A DNA stretch of 64,000 bases, taken from contig JAGNKX010000013.1 in assembly GCA_017999915.1 (NCBI GenBank), forward strand, positions 1 through 64,000, written 5' to 3'. How positions within the stretch are numbered: position 1 is the first letter of the stretch; each line of letters starts with the position of its first letter. Under the pieces are notes generated by a model. It was not told where the DNA came from, made no database searches, and saw nothing but the letters and a program-made list of their open reading frames with translations. Of this stretch, positions 7,888 to 17,268 are shown in pieces. The DNA comes from Spirochaetota bacterium (GTDB lineage Bacteria; Spirochaetota; UBA4802; UBA5550). Both the position numbers and the translations under genes were made by a program.

Positions 7888-9031
7888 TTTCATCATATTC
7901 CTGACTGTTTTTTTTACGCTCTACGGCGCGGTGAATTTTTACATTTTCATCAGGGGATGGCAGACCCTCCCGAAAGAATGGATCGTGCGGATACCGTACC
8001 TGGTGATATTTCTCGTCCTCGCCCTGTCCTATATCGGCGGCCGCGTGCTGGAGCGCGTTTCCATCTGCGCCGCCAGCAATTACCTGATCTGGATCGGCTC
8101 CTTCTGGCTCGGGATGATGGTCTACCTGTTCTTCGGAGTGATCCTCTGCGATATCCTTCGCCTCGTCAACTGGGTCGCCGGCGCTGTGGCGGTTCCTTCG
8201 GATTTATACGCGAGAATCAGGCAGATAGCGGCGGTGGTCGTTGCCGTGACGGCGGCGGCCGTCGTGGTGGCCGGATATTTCAACACCCTTAACCCGCGCG
8301 TCAACACGGTGGTGGTGGAGGTCCCCAAGGGCGCCGGCGGCCTTAAGGCCCTGGACATAGCCCTGGTGACGGACATACACCTGGGGACCATCATCAAGAA
8401 TTCGCGCCTGCAGCAGATGGTGGACATGGTCAACGCGCTGCGACCGGACATCGTGCTTCTGGCCGGAGATATCGTCGACGAGGACCTGGCCCCGGTGATC
8501 CAGAACAACCTGGGCGAGCTCCTCTGCGCCATCAGGTCGCGCTACGGCGTCTTTGCCGTCACGGGGAACCACGAGTACATCGGCGGCGTGGAGTCGGCGA
8601 GCCAGTACCTCTCCCGCCACGGGGTAACCGTGCTCAGGGACCGGGCCGTCCTGATCGATAACAGGTTTTACCTGGTGGGGCGCGAGGACCGGAGCAGCGC
8701 TCAGTTCACCGGCCTGCGCCGGCTCCCCCTGGCAGCCGTCATGAAGGATGTGGACCGGACCAGGCCCGTCATCATGATGGACCACCAGCCCTACCATCTA
8801 TCCGAGGCGGCGGAGCACGGCGTCGACCTGCAGGTCTCGGGCCACACCCATCACGGCCAGCTCTGGCCCTTCAATTACATCACCGGCCTTATCTACGAGG
8901 TGAGCCGCGGGTTCAGGCAGGTGGGAAGCGCCGCCGTGTACGTGTCGTGCGGCTACGGCACCTGGGGCCCTCCGGTGCGGGTGGGGATGAGGCCCGAGGT
9001 GGTGCACATCCAGGTGCGGTTTAATAAGTAG
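7874..9031 (+). CDS. Membrane-anchored metallophosphoesterase (YkuE-like)
   Basis: The 385-residue protein has three to four N-terminal transmembrane segments (to about residue 145) followed by a calcineurin-like phosphoesterase domain. The metal-binding motifs are complete: TDIHLG, LAGDIVDE, TGNHEY and SGHTHHGQ. The family hydrolyses phosphoesters, often in envelope lipids, and the membrane anchor suits a lipid or envelope substrate. It overlaps the end of the FAD dehydrogenase gene and is followed by a palindromic terminator. Confidence 0.88.
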   Translation: MKLINFIIFLTVFFTLYGAVNFYIFIRGWQTLPKEWIVRIPYLVIFLVLALSYIGGRVLERVSICAASNYLIWIGSFWLGMMVYLFFGVILCDILRLVNWVAGAVAVPSDLYARIRQIAAVVVAVTAAAVVVAGYFNTLNPRVNTVVVEVPKGAGGLKALDIALVTDIHLGTIIKNSRLQQMVDMVNALRPDIVLLAGDIVDEDLAPVIQNNLGELLCAIRSRYGVFAVTGNHEYIGGVESASQYLSRHGVTVLRDRAVLIDNRFYLVGREDRSSAQFTGLRRLPLAAVMKDVDRTRPVIMMDHQPYHLSEAAEHGVDLQVSGHTHHGQLWPFNYITGLIYEVSRGFRQVGSAAVYVSCGYGTWGPPVRVGMRPEVVHIQVRFNK

Positions 9032-9052
9032 GCGCGGTCACGTGACCGCGCC
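9031..9052. terminator. Bidirectional palindromic terminator
   Basis: A perfect 22-base palindrome centred on CACGTG, with arms GGCGCGGTCAC and GTGACCGCGCC, lies between two convergent genes. It has only short A/T flanks. Confidence 0.6.
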
Positions 9053-10696
9053 TTAGGAATCCATCCTCATGATCGCCTCCGCGATCTTCGCCTTCAGCTT
9101 GTGCCGGTCAATGGGCTTGGCGATGTAGGAGCTGCAGCCCAGGGAGAGAAACCTCTTCTCGTCCTCCTCCATGGCATAGGCGGTCTGGGCTATGATGAAA
9201 GAGCCGTCGAGGCGTCCCTCCTTCCGCAGCGCCGCCAGCACCTCCTCGCCGCTCAGCACCGGCATCTGTATGTCGAGGAACACTATGTCGTAGGGCTTGC
9301 GCCTCATCTTGTCGATGGTTTCGCCGCCGTCCACGGCGAGATCGCAGGACAGGCCGATCTTGGCCAGAGAGGCCTCGATGAACTTCCGGTTGATCGGGTC
9401 GTCTTCCGAAACGAGAATGGTCGGCGGATTGCCCGCCGCGATCCGCTTCCGCAGCACCTTGTCCGGATCGGGACCGGCGCTCCCCGCCGCCGTGGCGCCG
9501 TCGCGGCCCTTGGATTCGGCTTTCCCGGCCGGGGGCAGGGCTATGGTCACGGTGAAGACGGAGCCGCGGCCCGGTTCGCTCTCCACCGAGATGGAGCCGT
9601 TCATGAGCGAAAGGAGCTTTTTACATATGGCGAGGCCGAGGCCGGTGCCGCCGTACCTGCCTGACACGGTCTCGTCCGCCTGGGAGAACTCCGAGAAGAT
9701 GATCTCCTGGCTTTCCTTTTCTATGCCGATGCCGGTGTCCTCGACGCGTATCGTCGCGGTCCCGTCGCGGTAGTCGCAGCCGATGCGGACCGAACCCTTC
9801 TCGGTGAACTTGAAGGCGTTGCTGGTCATGTTGAGTATGATCTGGCGCATGCGCTTCTGGTCGCCCATGACCAGGGGGGGTAGGGCGCCGGCCGTTTCCA
9901 CGGTGAAGGCGAGGCCCTTGTCGCGGGCCGATGACTCGAACAGGGCCTGTACGGAGAGCAGGGTCTCCGCCATGGAGAAGGGCCCGGTCACGATCTCGTA
10001 CTTGCCCGCCTCTATCTTGGAGAGGTCCAGTATGTCATTGACGAGGTCCAGCAGCATCTTCCCCGACTGGTACACCAGCTCAAGGCGCGACCTCTTTTCT
10101 TCGCTGGTTTCCTCGTCCATGAGCATTTCCGTGAAGCCGAGCATCGCGTTGATGGGCGTCCTGATCTCATGGCTCATGGTCGCCAGGAAGTAGCTCTTCA
10201 GCCTGTTGGCCCGCTCCGCTTCGTCCCGGGCTTCCTTCATTTTCATTTCCGCGTTCTTGAGGTCGGTGATGTCGGTCATCAGGCCGATGGTGGCTATGGG
10301 ACGTCCGGCCTTGTCTTTCAAAAGCACGGTGGTGCAGGAGGTGGGAACATAGGAGCCGTCCTTCCGCTGGTAGAGGAGCTCGCCCTTCCAGTAACCCCGC
10401 TTCATGACCTCTTCGAAGGCCTTCTGCCGCTTCCTTTTCTCCTCGTCGGAGTAGACATCCTTGAATTTCTTGTTGATGAGCTCTTCCCGGGTGCATCCCC
10501 GGAGCTTTTCGTAGCTTTTGTTGAAGAAGATATAGTTGCCGTTCAGGTCGGCGACCGCGATCGATTCAGCCGCTTCTTCGACGATGGAGGAATAGAGACC
10601 CATGCGGTCCAGGCTCTTGCGCGCCTCTGCCATGTGGGCTTCCATCTTTCGGATGAAGTCTATCAGTGCCTGTTTTGATTGCTGTTCATAATCCAT
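9053..10696 (-). CDS. PAS hybrid sensor histidine kinase with receiver domain
   Basis: This 547-residue cytoplasmic protein has a short N-terminal coiled coil, a PAS domain (about 35-155), HisKA with the phospho-acceptor His near 176 in MSHEIRTPINAM, a HATPase_c domain with the G-box GRYGGTGLGLAICK, and a C-terminal receiver. The receiver phospho-acceptor is the Asp in VFLDIQMP (near 474). No membrane segment is present, so the signal is sensed inside the cell. No output domain or adjacent regulator gene is seen, so phosphate presumably passes to an unlinked partner. The gene is transcribed alone. Confidence 0.92.
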   Translation of the reverse strand: MDYEQQSKQALIDFIRKMEAHMAEARKSLDRMGLYSSIVEEAAESIAVADLNGNYIFFNKSYEKLRGCTREELINKKFKDVYSDEEKRKRQKAFEEVMKRGYWKGELLYQRKDGSYVPTSCTTVLLKDKAGRPIATIGLMTDITDLKNAEMKMKEARDEAERANRLKSYFLATMSHEIRTPINAMLGFTEMLMDEETSEEKRSRLELVYQSGKMLLDLVNDILDLSKIEAGKYEIVTGPFSMAETLLSVQALFESSARDKGLAFTVETAGALPPLVMGDQKRMRQIILNMTSNAFKFTEKGSVRIGCDYRDGTATIRVEDTGIGIEKESQEIIFSEFSQADETVSGRYGGTGLGLAICKKLLSLMNGSISVESEPGRGSVFTVTIALPPAGKAESKGRDGATAAGSAGPDPDKVLRKRIAAGNPPTILVSEDDPINRKFIEASLAKIGLSCDLAVDGGETIDKMRRKPYDIVFLDIQMPVLSGEEVLAALRKEGRLDGSFIIAQTAYAMEEDEKRFLSLGCSSYIAKPIDRHKLKAKIAEAIMRMDS

Positions 10697-10976
10697 TCAG
10701 GGCCGTTCCTTGGTGCATGGATGTGACGCAAAGGCCGCTGGTACAGCATACAACTATAGTGATTTAAGGTAATATGTCAATACTATTTGAACTGTGGTTG
10801 TCCAACGTTTTAAAAGTATCGATCCTGGTGTTTTGCCGGAGCAAAAAATATTTGAACCGGCGCAGGTATTTTTGTATATGTCTGATAATGGAACAAATGC
10901 AAATATGTATCAGCCATTGATTTTTTTTATTGATCCATAACCATATGACCGACTATTATATCAGCGGTGTATAAAA

Positions 10977-12002
10977 ATGATGAACAGAATAATTCACAAT
11001 GTCATAAAACCGGCCGCCATACTTATCCTGAGCGCCGTGGTCTTCAGCTGCTCGGTTCAGCCCCGGCACGATGTTAAAGCGGATGTAAAACAGCGGTACC
11101 CAAGACCCTGCCGGTTCCAGGAGGTCTGGGCCTACCTGATGAAGGGCGAAGAGAGCAAGATAACGGGCCGGGAGACTCTCACCGATATTCTCTATTTCGG
11201 ATGCTCCGTTACCAGGGACGGCCGGTTGCGCGGTTCCACGGCGCCGCCGGCGCTTTCCTTTAGCGCTTCGGCGCCGAGAATACATCTGGTCGTGTTCAAT
11301 CTCGCCAGCCCCGCACTCCTCCACGGCTGCCTCGACAGGAACGGCAGGGCCCGGGAGGCCCTTATCGGCGATATCGCGGCCGCGTCGGAGCGCTTCGCCG
11401 GCATACAGATCGATTTCGAGTCGCTCTATCCCGAGGACGGGCGGGCCTACGTGGATTTTCTCTCAGATCTGAAGAAGCGCATGCCGGGGAAGACCCTGAG
11501 CGCCGCCGTGCCGGTGCGTATGAACTGGAGCGTCCGGAGCGCCTATGATTACGCGGCCATAGCGGACGTGGTGGACAAGGTCTTCATCATGGCCTATGAC
11601 CAGCACTGGGAAACGAGCCAGGCCGGTCCCATATCGTCCCTCTCCTGGTGCGATACCGCCGCCGGCAATGCCACGATCTTCATCCCCCGGGAGAAGCTCG
11701 TCATGGGAATTCCCCTCTACGGCAGGGTCTGGCAGGGAAAGAAGATAAACCGCGCGGTGACCTATAACCAGGCCGTGGAGCTGTCGAAGCAGTCGAGAGA
11801 AGCGCTGAATAGCTGCCCGGACAGGGGCCCTTCCTTTGAATACACCGAGCAGGTCAGGGTCAGGGTGTTTTACGAGGACATCTCCTCAATACACGCGAAG
11901 CTCAAGCTCTATAAAGAGTACCAGATACCGTCCGTGGCGTTCTGGCGCATCGGCCAGGGGCCGCGGGACCTCTGGGACACGGTGGTCATCGGCATTCGGT
12001 AG
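10977..12002 (+). CDS. GH18-like glycoside hydrolase lipoprotein (YaaH/SleL type)
   Basis: The 341-residue protein has an N-terminal signal with a lipobox-like VFSC before SVQP, so it is likely lipid-anchored. The GH18 barrel is recognised from GIQIDFE, with Asp146 and Glu148 as the conserved D-x-E end of the catalytic motif, then VFIMAYDQHW and LVMGIPLYGRVW. The nearest types act on N-acetylglucosamine linkages in peptidoglycan or chitin. Only the last part of the canonical DxxDxDxE motif is kept, as in spore-cortex-lytic relatives. It is a single gene, divergent from the hybrid kinase and convergent with a chemoreceptor. Confidence 0.75.
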   Translation: MMNRIIHNVIKPAAILILSAVVFSCSVQPRHDVKADVKQRYPRPCRFQEVWAYLMKGEESKITGRETLTDILYFGCSVTRDGRLRGSTAPPALSFSASAPRIHLVVFNLASPALLHGCLDRNGRAREALIGDIAAASERFAGIQIDFESLYPEDGRAYVDFLSDLKKRMPGKTLSAAVPVRMNWSVRSAYDYAAIADVVDKVFIMAYDQHWETSQAGPISSLSWCDTAAGNATIFIPREKLVMGIPLYGRVWQGKKINRAVTYNQAVELSKQSREALNSCPDRGPSFEYTEQVRVRVFYEDISSIHAKLKLYKEYQIPSVAFWRIGQGPRDLWDTVVIGIR

Positions 12003-12014
12003 CGGCTTGCTGCG

Positions 12015-14069
12015 TCACACCTTGAAGTAATCGACCCGATCGGAAAGGCTCCCGGCGATCTTCGCGAGCTCCTGGGTGCTGGCGGTCATCTCCTCCGAGG
12101 TGGCTGCGTTCCTCTGCGACAGCTCGTTGATATAGGACACGGATTTCACGATCTCCTCCGCCGCGATCTTCTGCTCTTCCGACGCGCCACGGATCTCGCT
12201 TGCCCTTGTCTGCACCTTGCCCGCCTCGGCGTTCACGGTATCGTTGGTGGTGAGCTGGTGCTCCATGTTCTCGTAGATCAGGTTCATCATGCGGCTGATG
12301 GTTTCGACGCCCTCGATGATGTCGCTGATGACCTTGACGGTCGAGGTCACGTTGGCGAGGCCGGCCCCGATCTCGTCGTTGTTGACGCGGATCAGGGTGT
12401 CGATATCCTTCAGGCTGGTCGCGGTCTGGTCGGCCAGCTTCGATATCTCGTCGGCCACCACGGCGAAGCCCCGGCCGGCGTCCCCGGCGCGGGCCGCCTC
12501 GATGGCGGCGTTCAGGGAGAGAAGGTTGACCTGCTCGGAGATGCCGTTGATGATCTCGATGATGTTCGTCATCTCCCGCGTGCGCGCGTCGATGGTCGAC
12601 ATGCTCTGGTTCATTACCGCGAGGGACTGGCTCCCGGTCTGCGCCTTGGCCGATATCTGGGCCGTCAGGTTCAGGGCGTCCTTGATCCGCGCGCCCATGC
12701 CGTTGATCGAGTCGGAGAGCTCCTTCATCATGCCTCCCAGGGTGTTGAGGCTGGCGAACTGGTCGTTGGCGCCGTCGCTCACGTTCTCGAGGCCGGAGGA
12801 GAGCTCCTCCACGGTGGACATGATCTCCTCGGCGGACGCGGCCTGGCGCTGCACGTTCTCCGTGAACTGTCCCGAGGAGGCCGACATCTGCTCGGACTCG
12901 GTGGCCAGGGTTATGGAGATCTCCTTCACGTTTTTCACGATATAGGACATGTTGTTCAGGAACTGGTCCAGGCTCTCGCCGATGTCGCTCACCTCGCTTT
13001 GGGAATGGAGACCGGCCCGGACCCGGAGGTCCCCGGTGGACATGACCCTGATGGCGTCGATGATCCTGTTGATCGGCTTCATGATCCTGCTGAAGTTTCG
13101 TATCGCCACGAAGAGGACCGCCACGGTGAAGATGATGCCCGAGAGCAGGTAGAAGGCCGCCATGGTCTTGACCGACGAGAGGGCCTCGCCCCGGTCCACT
13201 TCAATGAGGAAGACCCATTCGAAATAGCTGTACCATTTCCACACGGCGATGACCGAGTTGCCCAGGTGGCCGGTGTAATGATCGCTGCCGTGGCGGGCGG
13301 TCTTGAGGCATTGCGCGACCGAGGGCACCAGTTTCCCGGAGCCGTCGATGAGGCGGAATCCCTTCGCCGTGTTCTTGTACTCGAACCCGCCGGTGGAGCT
13401 CACGACGCGCCCGTTCTTGTCGATCAGGTAGGCGTGGCTTCCCTCGCCAAGGTCGAGCATGTCAAGGGAGTCCTCGATGATCATCAGGTTGATGAAAACG
13501 ACGATGTAACCGGTTATGCGTCCCTTCTCACCCGGCATTGCGTATATGGGATAGCTCACCGGCTGGGTGTTGGACCTGTTTTTCCCGTCTATCTCGACGA
13601 TTTTTTTACCGATGTAGATGTCATCTGTGTCGCTGATCTCCTTGAAGAGGCCCTTTGCCGTCCGGCCCCACTGCGGCGCGCTGGCATAGGAGACGGCGCC
13701 CTGACCGGTGATGATGGCAATGCCGTTGTACGCTCCCTGTTCATCGATGACCGTGCGCAGGTAGGCGGCGGCGGTGTCTTGCCGGCCCGTCGCCGCGGCC
13801 GCGATGACCTGCTGCGACTGCGCGATATGCTCGATATTTTCCACCCTCCGCTCCATCCAGTACTCGATGTGTTCGAACTGCTTGGTCGCCGTTTTCATGT
13901 AGTTTCGCTGGACGATGCCGGCGATGACCCTTCCGCTGAAGATGAAATTGATCACCATGAATACGATGAGCAGCGCCAGCACCGATATGATCATGACGAG
14001 CATGACATTTCGTTTTTTGCCGAAGGCGGCCTGTATGTCGATGTCCAGATATTCTTTAATGCTGTTCAT
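12015..14069 (-). CDS. Methyl-accepting chemotaxis protein with periplasmic dCache-type sensor
   Basis: The 684-residue chemoreceptor has TM1 (about 20-46), a periplasmic Cache-like sensor (about 50-290), TM2 (about 300-325), HAMP and a long signalling domain. The hairpin tip that contacts CheA/CheW is seen as [20 protein letters not shown] followed by GFAVVADEI. The ligand is unknown. The C-terminus ends DRVDYFKV without a recognisable CheR tether. The cytochrome and PrsW genes follow upstream on the same strand. Confidence 0.93.
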   Translation of the reverse strand: MNSIKEYLDIDIQAAFGKKRNVMLVMIISVLALLIVFMVINFIFSGRVIAGIVQRNYMKTATKQFEHIEYWMERRVENIEHIAQSQQVIAAAATGRQDTAAAYLRTVIDEQGAYNGIAIITGQGAVSYASAPQWGRTAKGLFKEISDTDDIYIGKKIVEIDGKNRSNTQPVSYPIYAMPGEKGRITGYIVVFINLMIIEDSLDMLDLGEGSHAYLIDKNGRVVSSTGGFEYKNTAKGFRLIDGSGKLVPSVAQCLKTARHGSDHYTGHLGNSVIAVWKWYSYFEWVFLIEVDRGEALSSVKTMAAFYLLSGIIFTVAVLFVAIRNFSRIMKPINRIIDAIRVMSTGDLRVRAGLHSQSEVSDIGESLDQFLNNMSYIVKNVKEISITLATESEQMSASSGQFTENVQRQAASAEEIMSTVEELSSGLENVSDGANDQFASLNTLGGMMKELSDSINGMGARIKDALNLTAQISAKAQTGSQSLAVMNQSMSTIDARTREMTNIIEIINGISEQVNLLSLNAAIEAARAGDAGRGFAVVADEISKLADQTATSLKDIDTLIRVNNDEIGAGLANVTSTVKVISDIIEGVETISRMMNLIYENMEHQLTTNDTVNAEAGKVQTRASEIRGASEEQKIAAEEIVKSVSYINELSQRNAATSEEMTASTQELAKIAGSLSDRVDYFKV

Positions 14070-14128
14070 AGCCTACCTCTTGATTTTCCGCCGCGCCGTT
14101 TCACGGGGCGGCGTCCCTGTTCAATCAG

Positions 14129-14479
14129 TCACCGCCGTACTGCGTGGTGGCACCTGCCGCACCCCTTGGGCCCCGAGGTCTTCCGGTGACAGCCCAGGCA
14201 TTGCTGGTGAAAGGCTCCCTTCAGATTGATGATGTTCCCTTTGTCGCGTCGCAGGTGGCAGCTCGAGCACTTGACGTTTTTCCCGGTGTGGTGGCAGTCC
14301 TTGCACGCGGTGCCGTAATCGTCCGCGTGGGCCCTGTGGCTGAAGGTGATGGGAGGCTTGCGGTGGCCGGTTTTGGGAAGGACGATGACGTCCTCGACTG
14401 AAAAGAGCGCTCCCGCGAGGAGCGGGATCAGCACCGCCGTTATTAAAAGGACTCTTTTTTGTTTTGTGATCTGTGTCAT
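14129..14479 (-). CDS. Tetraheme cytochrome c (class III / c3-like)
   Basis: The 116-residue exported protein has a signal peptide (about 1-28) and four heme-attachment motifs, CKDCH, CSSCH, CLGCH and CGRCH, plus additional His residues (FSHRAH, FHQQC) that could be distal ligands. This fits a small periplasmic multiheme electron carrier of the cytochrome c3/c7 class. It lies between a chemoreceptor gene and a PrsW-type protease gene on the same strand. No reductase or hydrogenase lies nearby, so its partner is unknown. Confidence 0.88.
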   Translation of the reverse strand: MTQITKQKRVLLITAVLIPLLAGALFSVEDVIVLPKTGHRKPPITFSHRAHADDYGTACKDCHHTGKNVKCSSCHLRRDKGNIINLKGAFHQQCLGCHRKTSGPKGCGRCHHAVRR

Positions 14480-14521
14480 GTCATTGCGCCTCTGGTCTGA
14501 ATGATGCCTTGGAGTGTCTTC

Positions 14522-15499
14522 CTAGGCGGCGACCGCCGCCTTGTCATGCCTGCGGTAGGATATCTCCAGGATGATGGCGATGACCGCCGGTACGATGGTC
14601 AGGATGATGCCTCCGGCGATAATATCAGTGATCCCACCCTCTGTTCCCACGGATTTCTCTGTCATGGCGATGGCCAGGAGCGCCCAGAAGCCGGCGCAGA
14701 GAGAGAACAGTATCCGCGAAACCACTATTTTATATACGCCGCTTCCCTGCCGTGCCGCCGGCGCCGCCGGAGGAATCGGGGCGGTGCTTGGCGCCGATTC
14801 CTCCGCCCGGGGCGTTGCGTACCACCTCCGCGCGGACAGGGCCGCTCCCTTCCTGAGATAGATGACGCCGAACACGAAAAGGGCGATGACCAGCGGAATG
14901 ATCAGCAGGGCCGCGGCCGTGGCCGACAGCACGAAGGTGTCGTACACTGCATGGATCAGGTAGGCCGTGATAAAGCCCTTCCGGATGGCGCCGGTTCGTG
15001 CTCCAGCCGTCGGGGCGAACCTGGCGATGCCCACGAAGTAGCCCATGATCACGCCGGTGAAGGTGTGGAGGGGGATTGACGTCACGGCGCGCATGATGCC
15101 GGTGCCGAACCCGCTCTGGACGACGTAGAGGATGTTTTCCAGCAGGGCGAAACCGATGGCCGCCGCGCCGGTATATACGATCCCGTCGTTCTCCTCGTTG
15201 AAATTCATGTTTTTCCAGATGAAGAGGAGCACCACGGCGAGCTTGAGGGCTTCCTCGACCGGAGCGATGACGATGAAGGACTTCAGCGCGGCTCCCGCGA
15301 AGCCGCCCAGGGCGAAGATAGGGATCATCCCGAGGGAGAGCTCGATCAGGGCCGCGGGGATGACGGCGGCGGCGCCCAGCGCCAGGGCCTTCAGGATCAG
15401 ACCGTACGGTTCCGGCTCGATCCTGTCAAGGCGGTAGATGTACAACATGAAGGCGAGTGGCGGCAGAATGGCGGTAATGACGAGAAGCAGTAGGTCCAT
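14522..15499 (-). CDS. PrsW-family intramembrane metalloprotease-like protein
   Basis: The 325-residue protein has about eight hydrophobic segments. The family motifs are visible: PVEEALKL (EExxK type, near residue 80), FALLENILY, PLHTFTGVIMG and LIHAVYDT, with the conserved Glu and His residues inside membrane helices. PrsW proteins cleave membrane substrates such as anti-sigma factors. The substrate here is unknown, and no sigma/anti-sigma pair is adjacent. A Pro/Ala-rich linker precedes two final membrane helices. Confidence 0.85.
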   Translation of the reverse strand: MDLLLLVITAILPPLAFMLYIYRLDRIEPEPYGLILKALALGAAAVIPAALIELSLGMIPIFALGGFAGAALKSFIVIAPVEEALKLAVVLLFIWKNMNFNEENDGIVYTGAAAIGFALLENILYVVQSGFGTGIMRAVTSIPLHTFTGVIMGYFVGIARFAPTAGARTGAIRKGFITAYLIHAVYDTFVLSATAAALLIIPLVIALFVFGVIYLRKGAALSARRWYATPRAEESAPSTAPIPPAAPAARQGSGVYKIVVSRILFSLCAGFWALLAIAMTEKSVGTEGGITDIIAGGIILTIVPAVIAIILEISYRRHDKAAVAA

Positions 15500-15592
15500 G
15501 GGGCTTTCCTTTTAGCGTCATTCATTTTCAGCATTGACATTCTGCTATGGTGTGGCGAAAAGTCAAGTATTATAGGCGAAACGTAACGACTG

Positions 15593-16687
15593 TCAGTCCT
15601 TGAAAAGGTAGCCTTTTTCATTGAAGAGAACGCAGCAGGCTTCCACCACGTTCCCGTCATAGAGGACGCCGCTGTTCTTCCTGATCTCGTCGATGGCCGT
15701 TTCCGTGCCGATGGCCCGCCGGTAGGGCCGGTAGGATGACATGGCCTCGACCACGTCGGCAACGGAGAGGATCTTCGCTTCGAGGATGATGTTTTTATCA
15801 GTCAGTCCGCAGGGATAGCCGGACCCGTTAATGCGCTCGTGGTGCTGGTACACGGCCATGGCGACCGGCCAGGGGAAATCGATGTTTTTCAGGATATCGT
15901 ATCCCATCTGGGGGTGCGTTTTGATCAGCTTGTATTCGATCTCGGTGAGCGCCGCCGGCTTGCTCAATATCTCCGCGGGAATCGAGATCTTGCCGATGTC
16001 ATGTATGGACCCGGCGATGCGGATCCCGTCGATGCGGTCCCGCGTGAATCCCATGAGGGAGGCGATGGCCCGGGCCAGGTCCGACACGCGGCGGTGGTGT
16101 CCCGCCGTGTAGGGGTCCCGCACCTCCAGGGCCAGGGCCAGGGCCTGCACCGTCTGGCCCAGGGCCTTGCGCATCGTGTTGAAGCTTTCCTGCAGGTCTA
16201 TGTCGCGCAGCCGCTCGGTGATGTCGCGCATGATGCCGCGCAGGCCGACATTTTTTCCCACGGCGGAATGCATCAGGCTGACCGATATCTCGACGATGCG
16301 GTCGGTCTTGTCCTTGCGGATGATCTCGTACACGACGGTTTTCTTTTCCGCTTCAAGGCGGTGCACCGCGGCGAAGTGCGTCGATATCTGCTCCGCCGTT
16401 TTCTCGTCCATCAGGATCGTATAGCTTGAGCCGATCAGCTCTTCCGGCGTGTAGCCGGTTATGAGCTCCATCGCCTTGTTGCAGAAGGTATGGTTGCCGT
16501 TCAGGTCGACCTCAAAGTAGCCGTCATCGATCTGTTCCAGGATCCGGCGGTAATCGTTCTCCGATTGGATGATGCCGGTCTCAAGGCGCTTGTTATTGAT
16601 TCTGCCGAGCAGGTTGTCACGCTCCTTGCGGAGAGTCTCGATCTCCCGTATGAGTTCCTGTTCGTTTTTAATGGTATGTTGATCCAT
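15593..16687 (-). CDS. PAS-HD-GYP protein (cyclic-di-GMP phosphodiesterase type)
   Basis: The 364-residue protein has an N-terminal coiled coil, a PAS domain (about 45-165) and an HD-GYP domain. The metal-binding HD pair is in SIHDIGK, preceded by AGHHRRV. The HHERINGSGYP segment gives the GYP signature, so c-di-GMP hydrolysis is likely. ATG 16687 is chosen; GTG at 16693 is possible. It is divergent from a PilZ gene, so a c-di-GMP-degrading enzyme and a c-di-GMP receptor share an upstream region. Confidence 0.9.
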   Translation of the reverse strand: MDQHTIKNEQELIREIETLRKERDNLLGRINNKRLETGIIQSENDYRRILEQIDDGYFEVDLNGNHTFCNKAMELITGYTPEELIGSSYTILMDEKTAEQISTHFAAVHRLEAEKKTVVYEIIRKDKTDRIVEISVSLMHSAVGKNVGLRGIMRDITERLRDIDLQESFNTMRKALGQTVQALALALEVRDPYTAGHHRRVSDLARAIASLMGFTRDRIDGIRIAGSIHDIGKISIPAEILSKPAALTEIEYKLIKTHPQMGYDILKNIDFPWPVAMAVYQHHERINGSGYPCGLTDKNIILEAKILSVADVVEAMSSYRPYRRAIGTETAIDEIRKNSGVLYDGNVVEACCVLFNEKGYLFKD

Positions 16688-16801
16688 GGCCACAATGATG
16701 TCATTTTACCGCATAAGAGCGTTAATTTCAATGATAATTTGGTTTTTAGCGAAAAGAGAGGCGCGGGAGCGTCGATATCAGGCATAAAATGAATTTTTTA
16801 T

Positions 16802-16831
16802 TTGACATCCCTCTTGAAAATGTTTTATATA
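16802..16831 (+). promoter_or_regulatory. Sigma70-type promoter for the PilZ gene
   Basis: TTGACA (16802-16807) is followed after 18 bases by TATATA (16826-16831), about 65 bases upstream of the PilZ start codon in an AT-rich stretch. Confidence 0.55.
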
Positions 16832-16896
16832 TTTATATTGAATATAACGTTGTGCGACGGCGTTCCCTTCAAACGACATTATCGGAGGTGAATATA

Positions 16897-17268
16897 ATGG
16901 AAAAAAGGAATACGATCAGGGTGCCTTTTCACGTCCGGTCTGTTGTCAAATACGGGGATTCTGTTCTTGAAGGAGATGTCCTTGATCTCAGCACGGGGGG
17001 GATGATGATCCAGGCTGAAATGAATCTCCCCGTTGATGAAATCGTCCAGATCTCGCTGTTTCTCTACGGAACCAGCTCAAATCTCTCCCTGAATATCGTC
17101 GGCAAGGTGGTGCGCAAAACGGACTCCGGCACGGCCATCAAGTTTACCGAGCTCGACCTGGATTCGTTCATCCACCTGAGGAACATCGTATCCCGCAACG
17201 CCTTTGACGAGGAGAAGATCGTCAGGGAGTTCCAGGAATTCAAGATAGAAGACGCCGCCAGGGACTAG
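16897..17268 (+). CDS. PilZ-domain protein
   Basis: This 123-residue protein is a single PilZ domain, a c-di-GMP-binding module. The first binding motif is at the very N-terminus (KRNTIRVPF, RxxxR-like with Lys in the first place) and the second is DLSTGGM (DxSxxG). ATG 16897 follows TCGGAGGTG; the frame extends upstream to 16789 without a ribosome site. The stop codon shares the palindrome CTAG with the stop of the convergent acyl-CoA dehydrogenase-like gene. It is divergent from the HD-GYP gene. Confidence 0.88.
   Translation: MEKRNTIRVPFHVRSVVKYGDSVLEGDVLDLSTGGMMIQAEMNLPVDEIVQISLFLYGTSSNLSLNIVGKVVRKTDSGTAIKFTELDLDSFIHLRNIVSRNAFDEEKIVREFQEFKIEDAARD

Noticed and set aside
12258-14189. Long plus-strand open frame (643 codons)
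   Set aside because: Antisense of the chemoreceptor gene, without motifs or a ribosome site.
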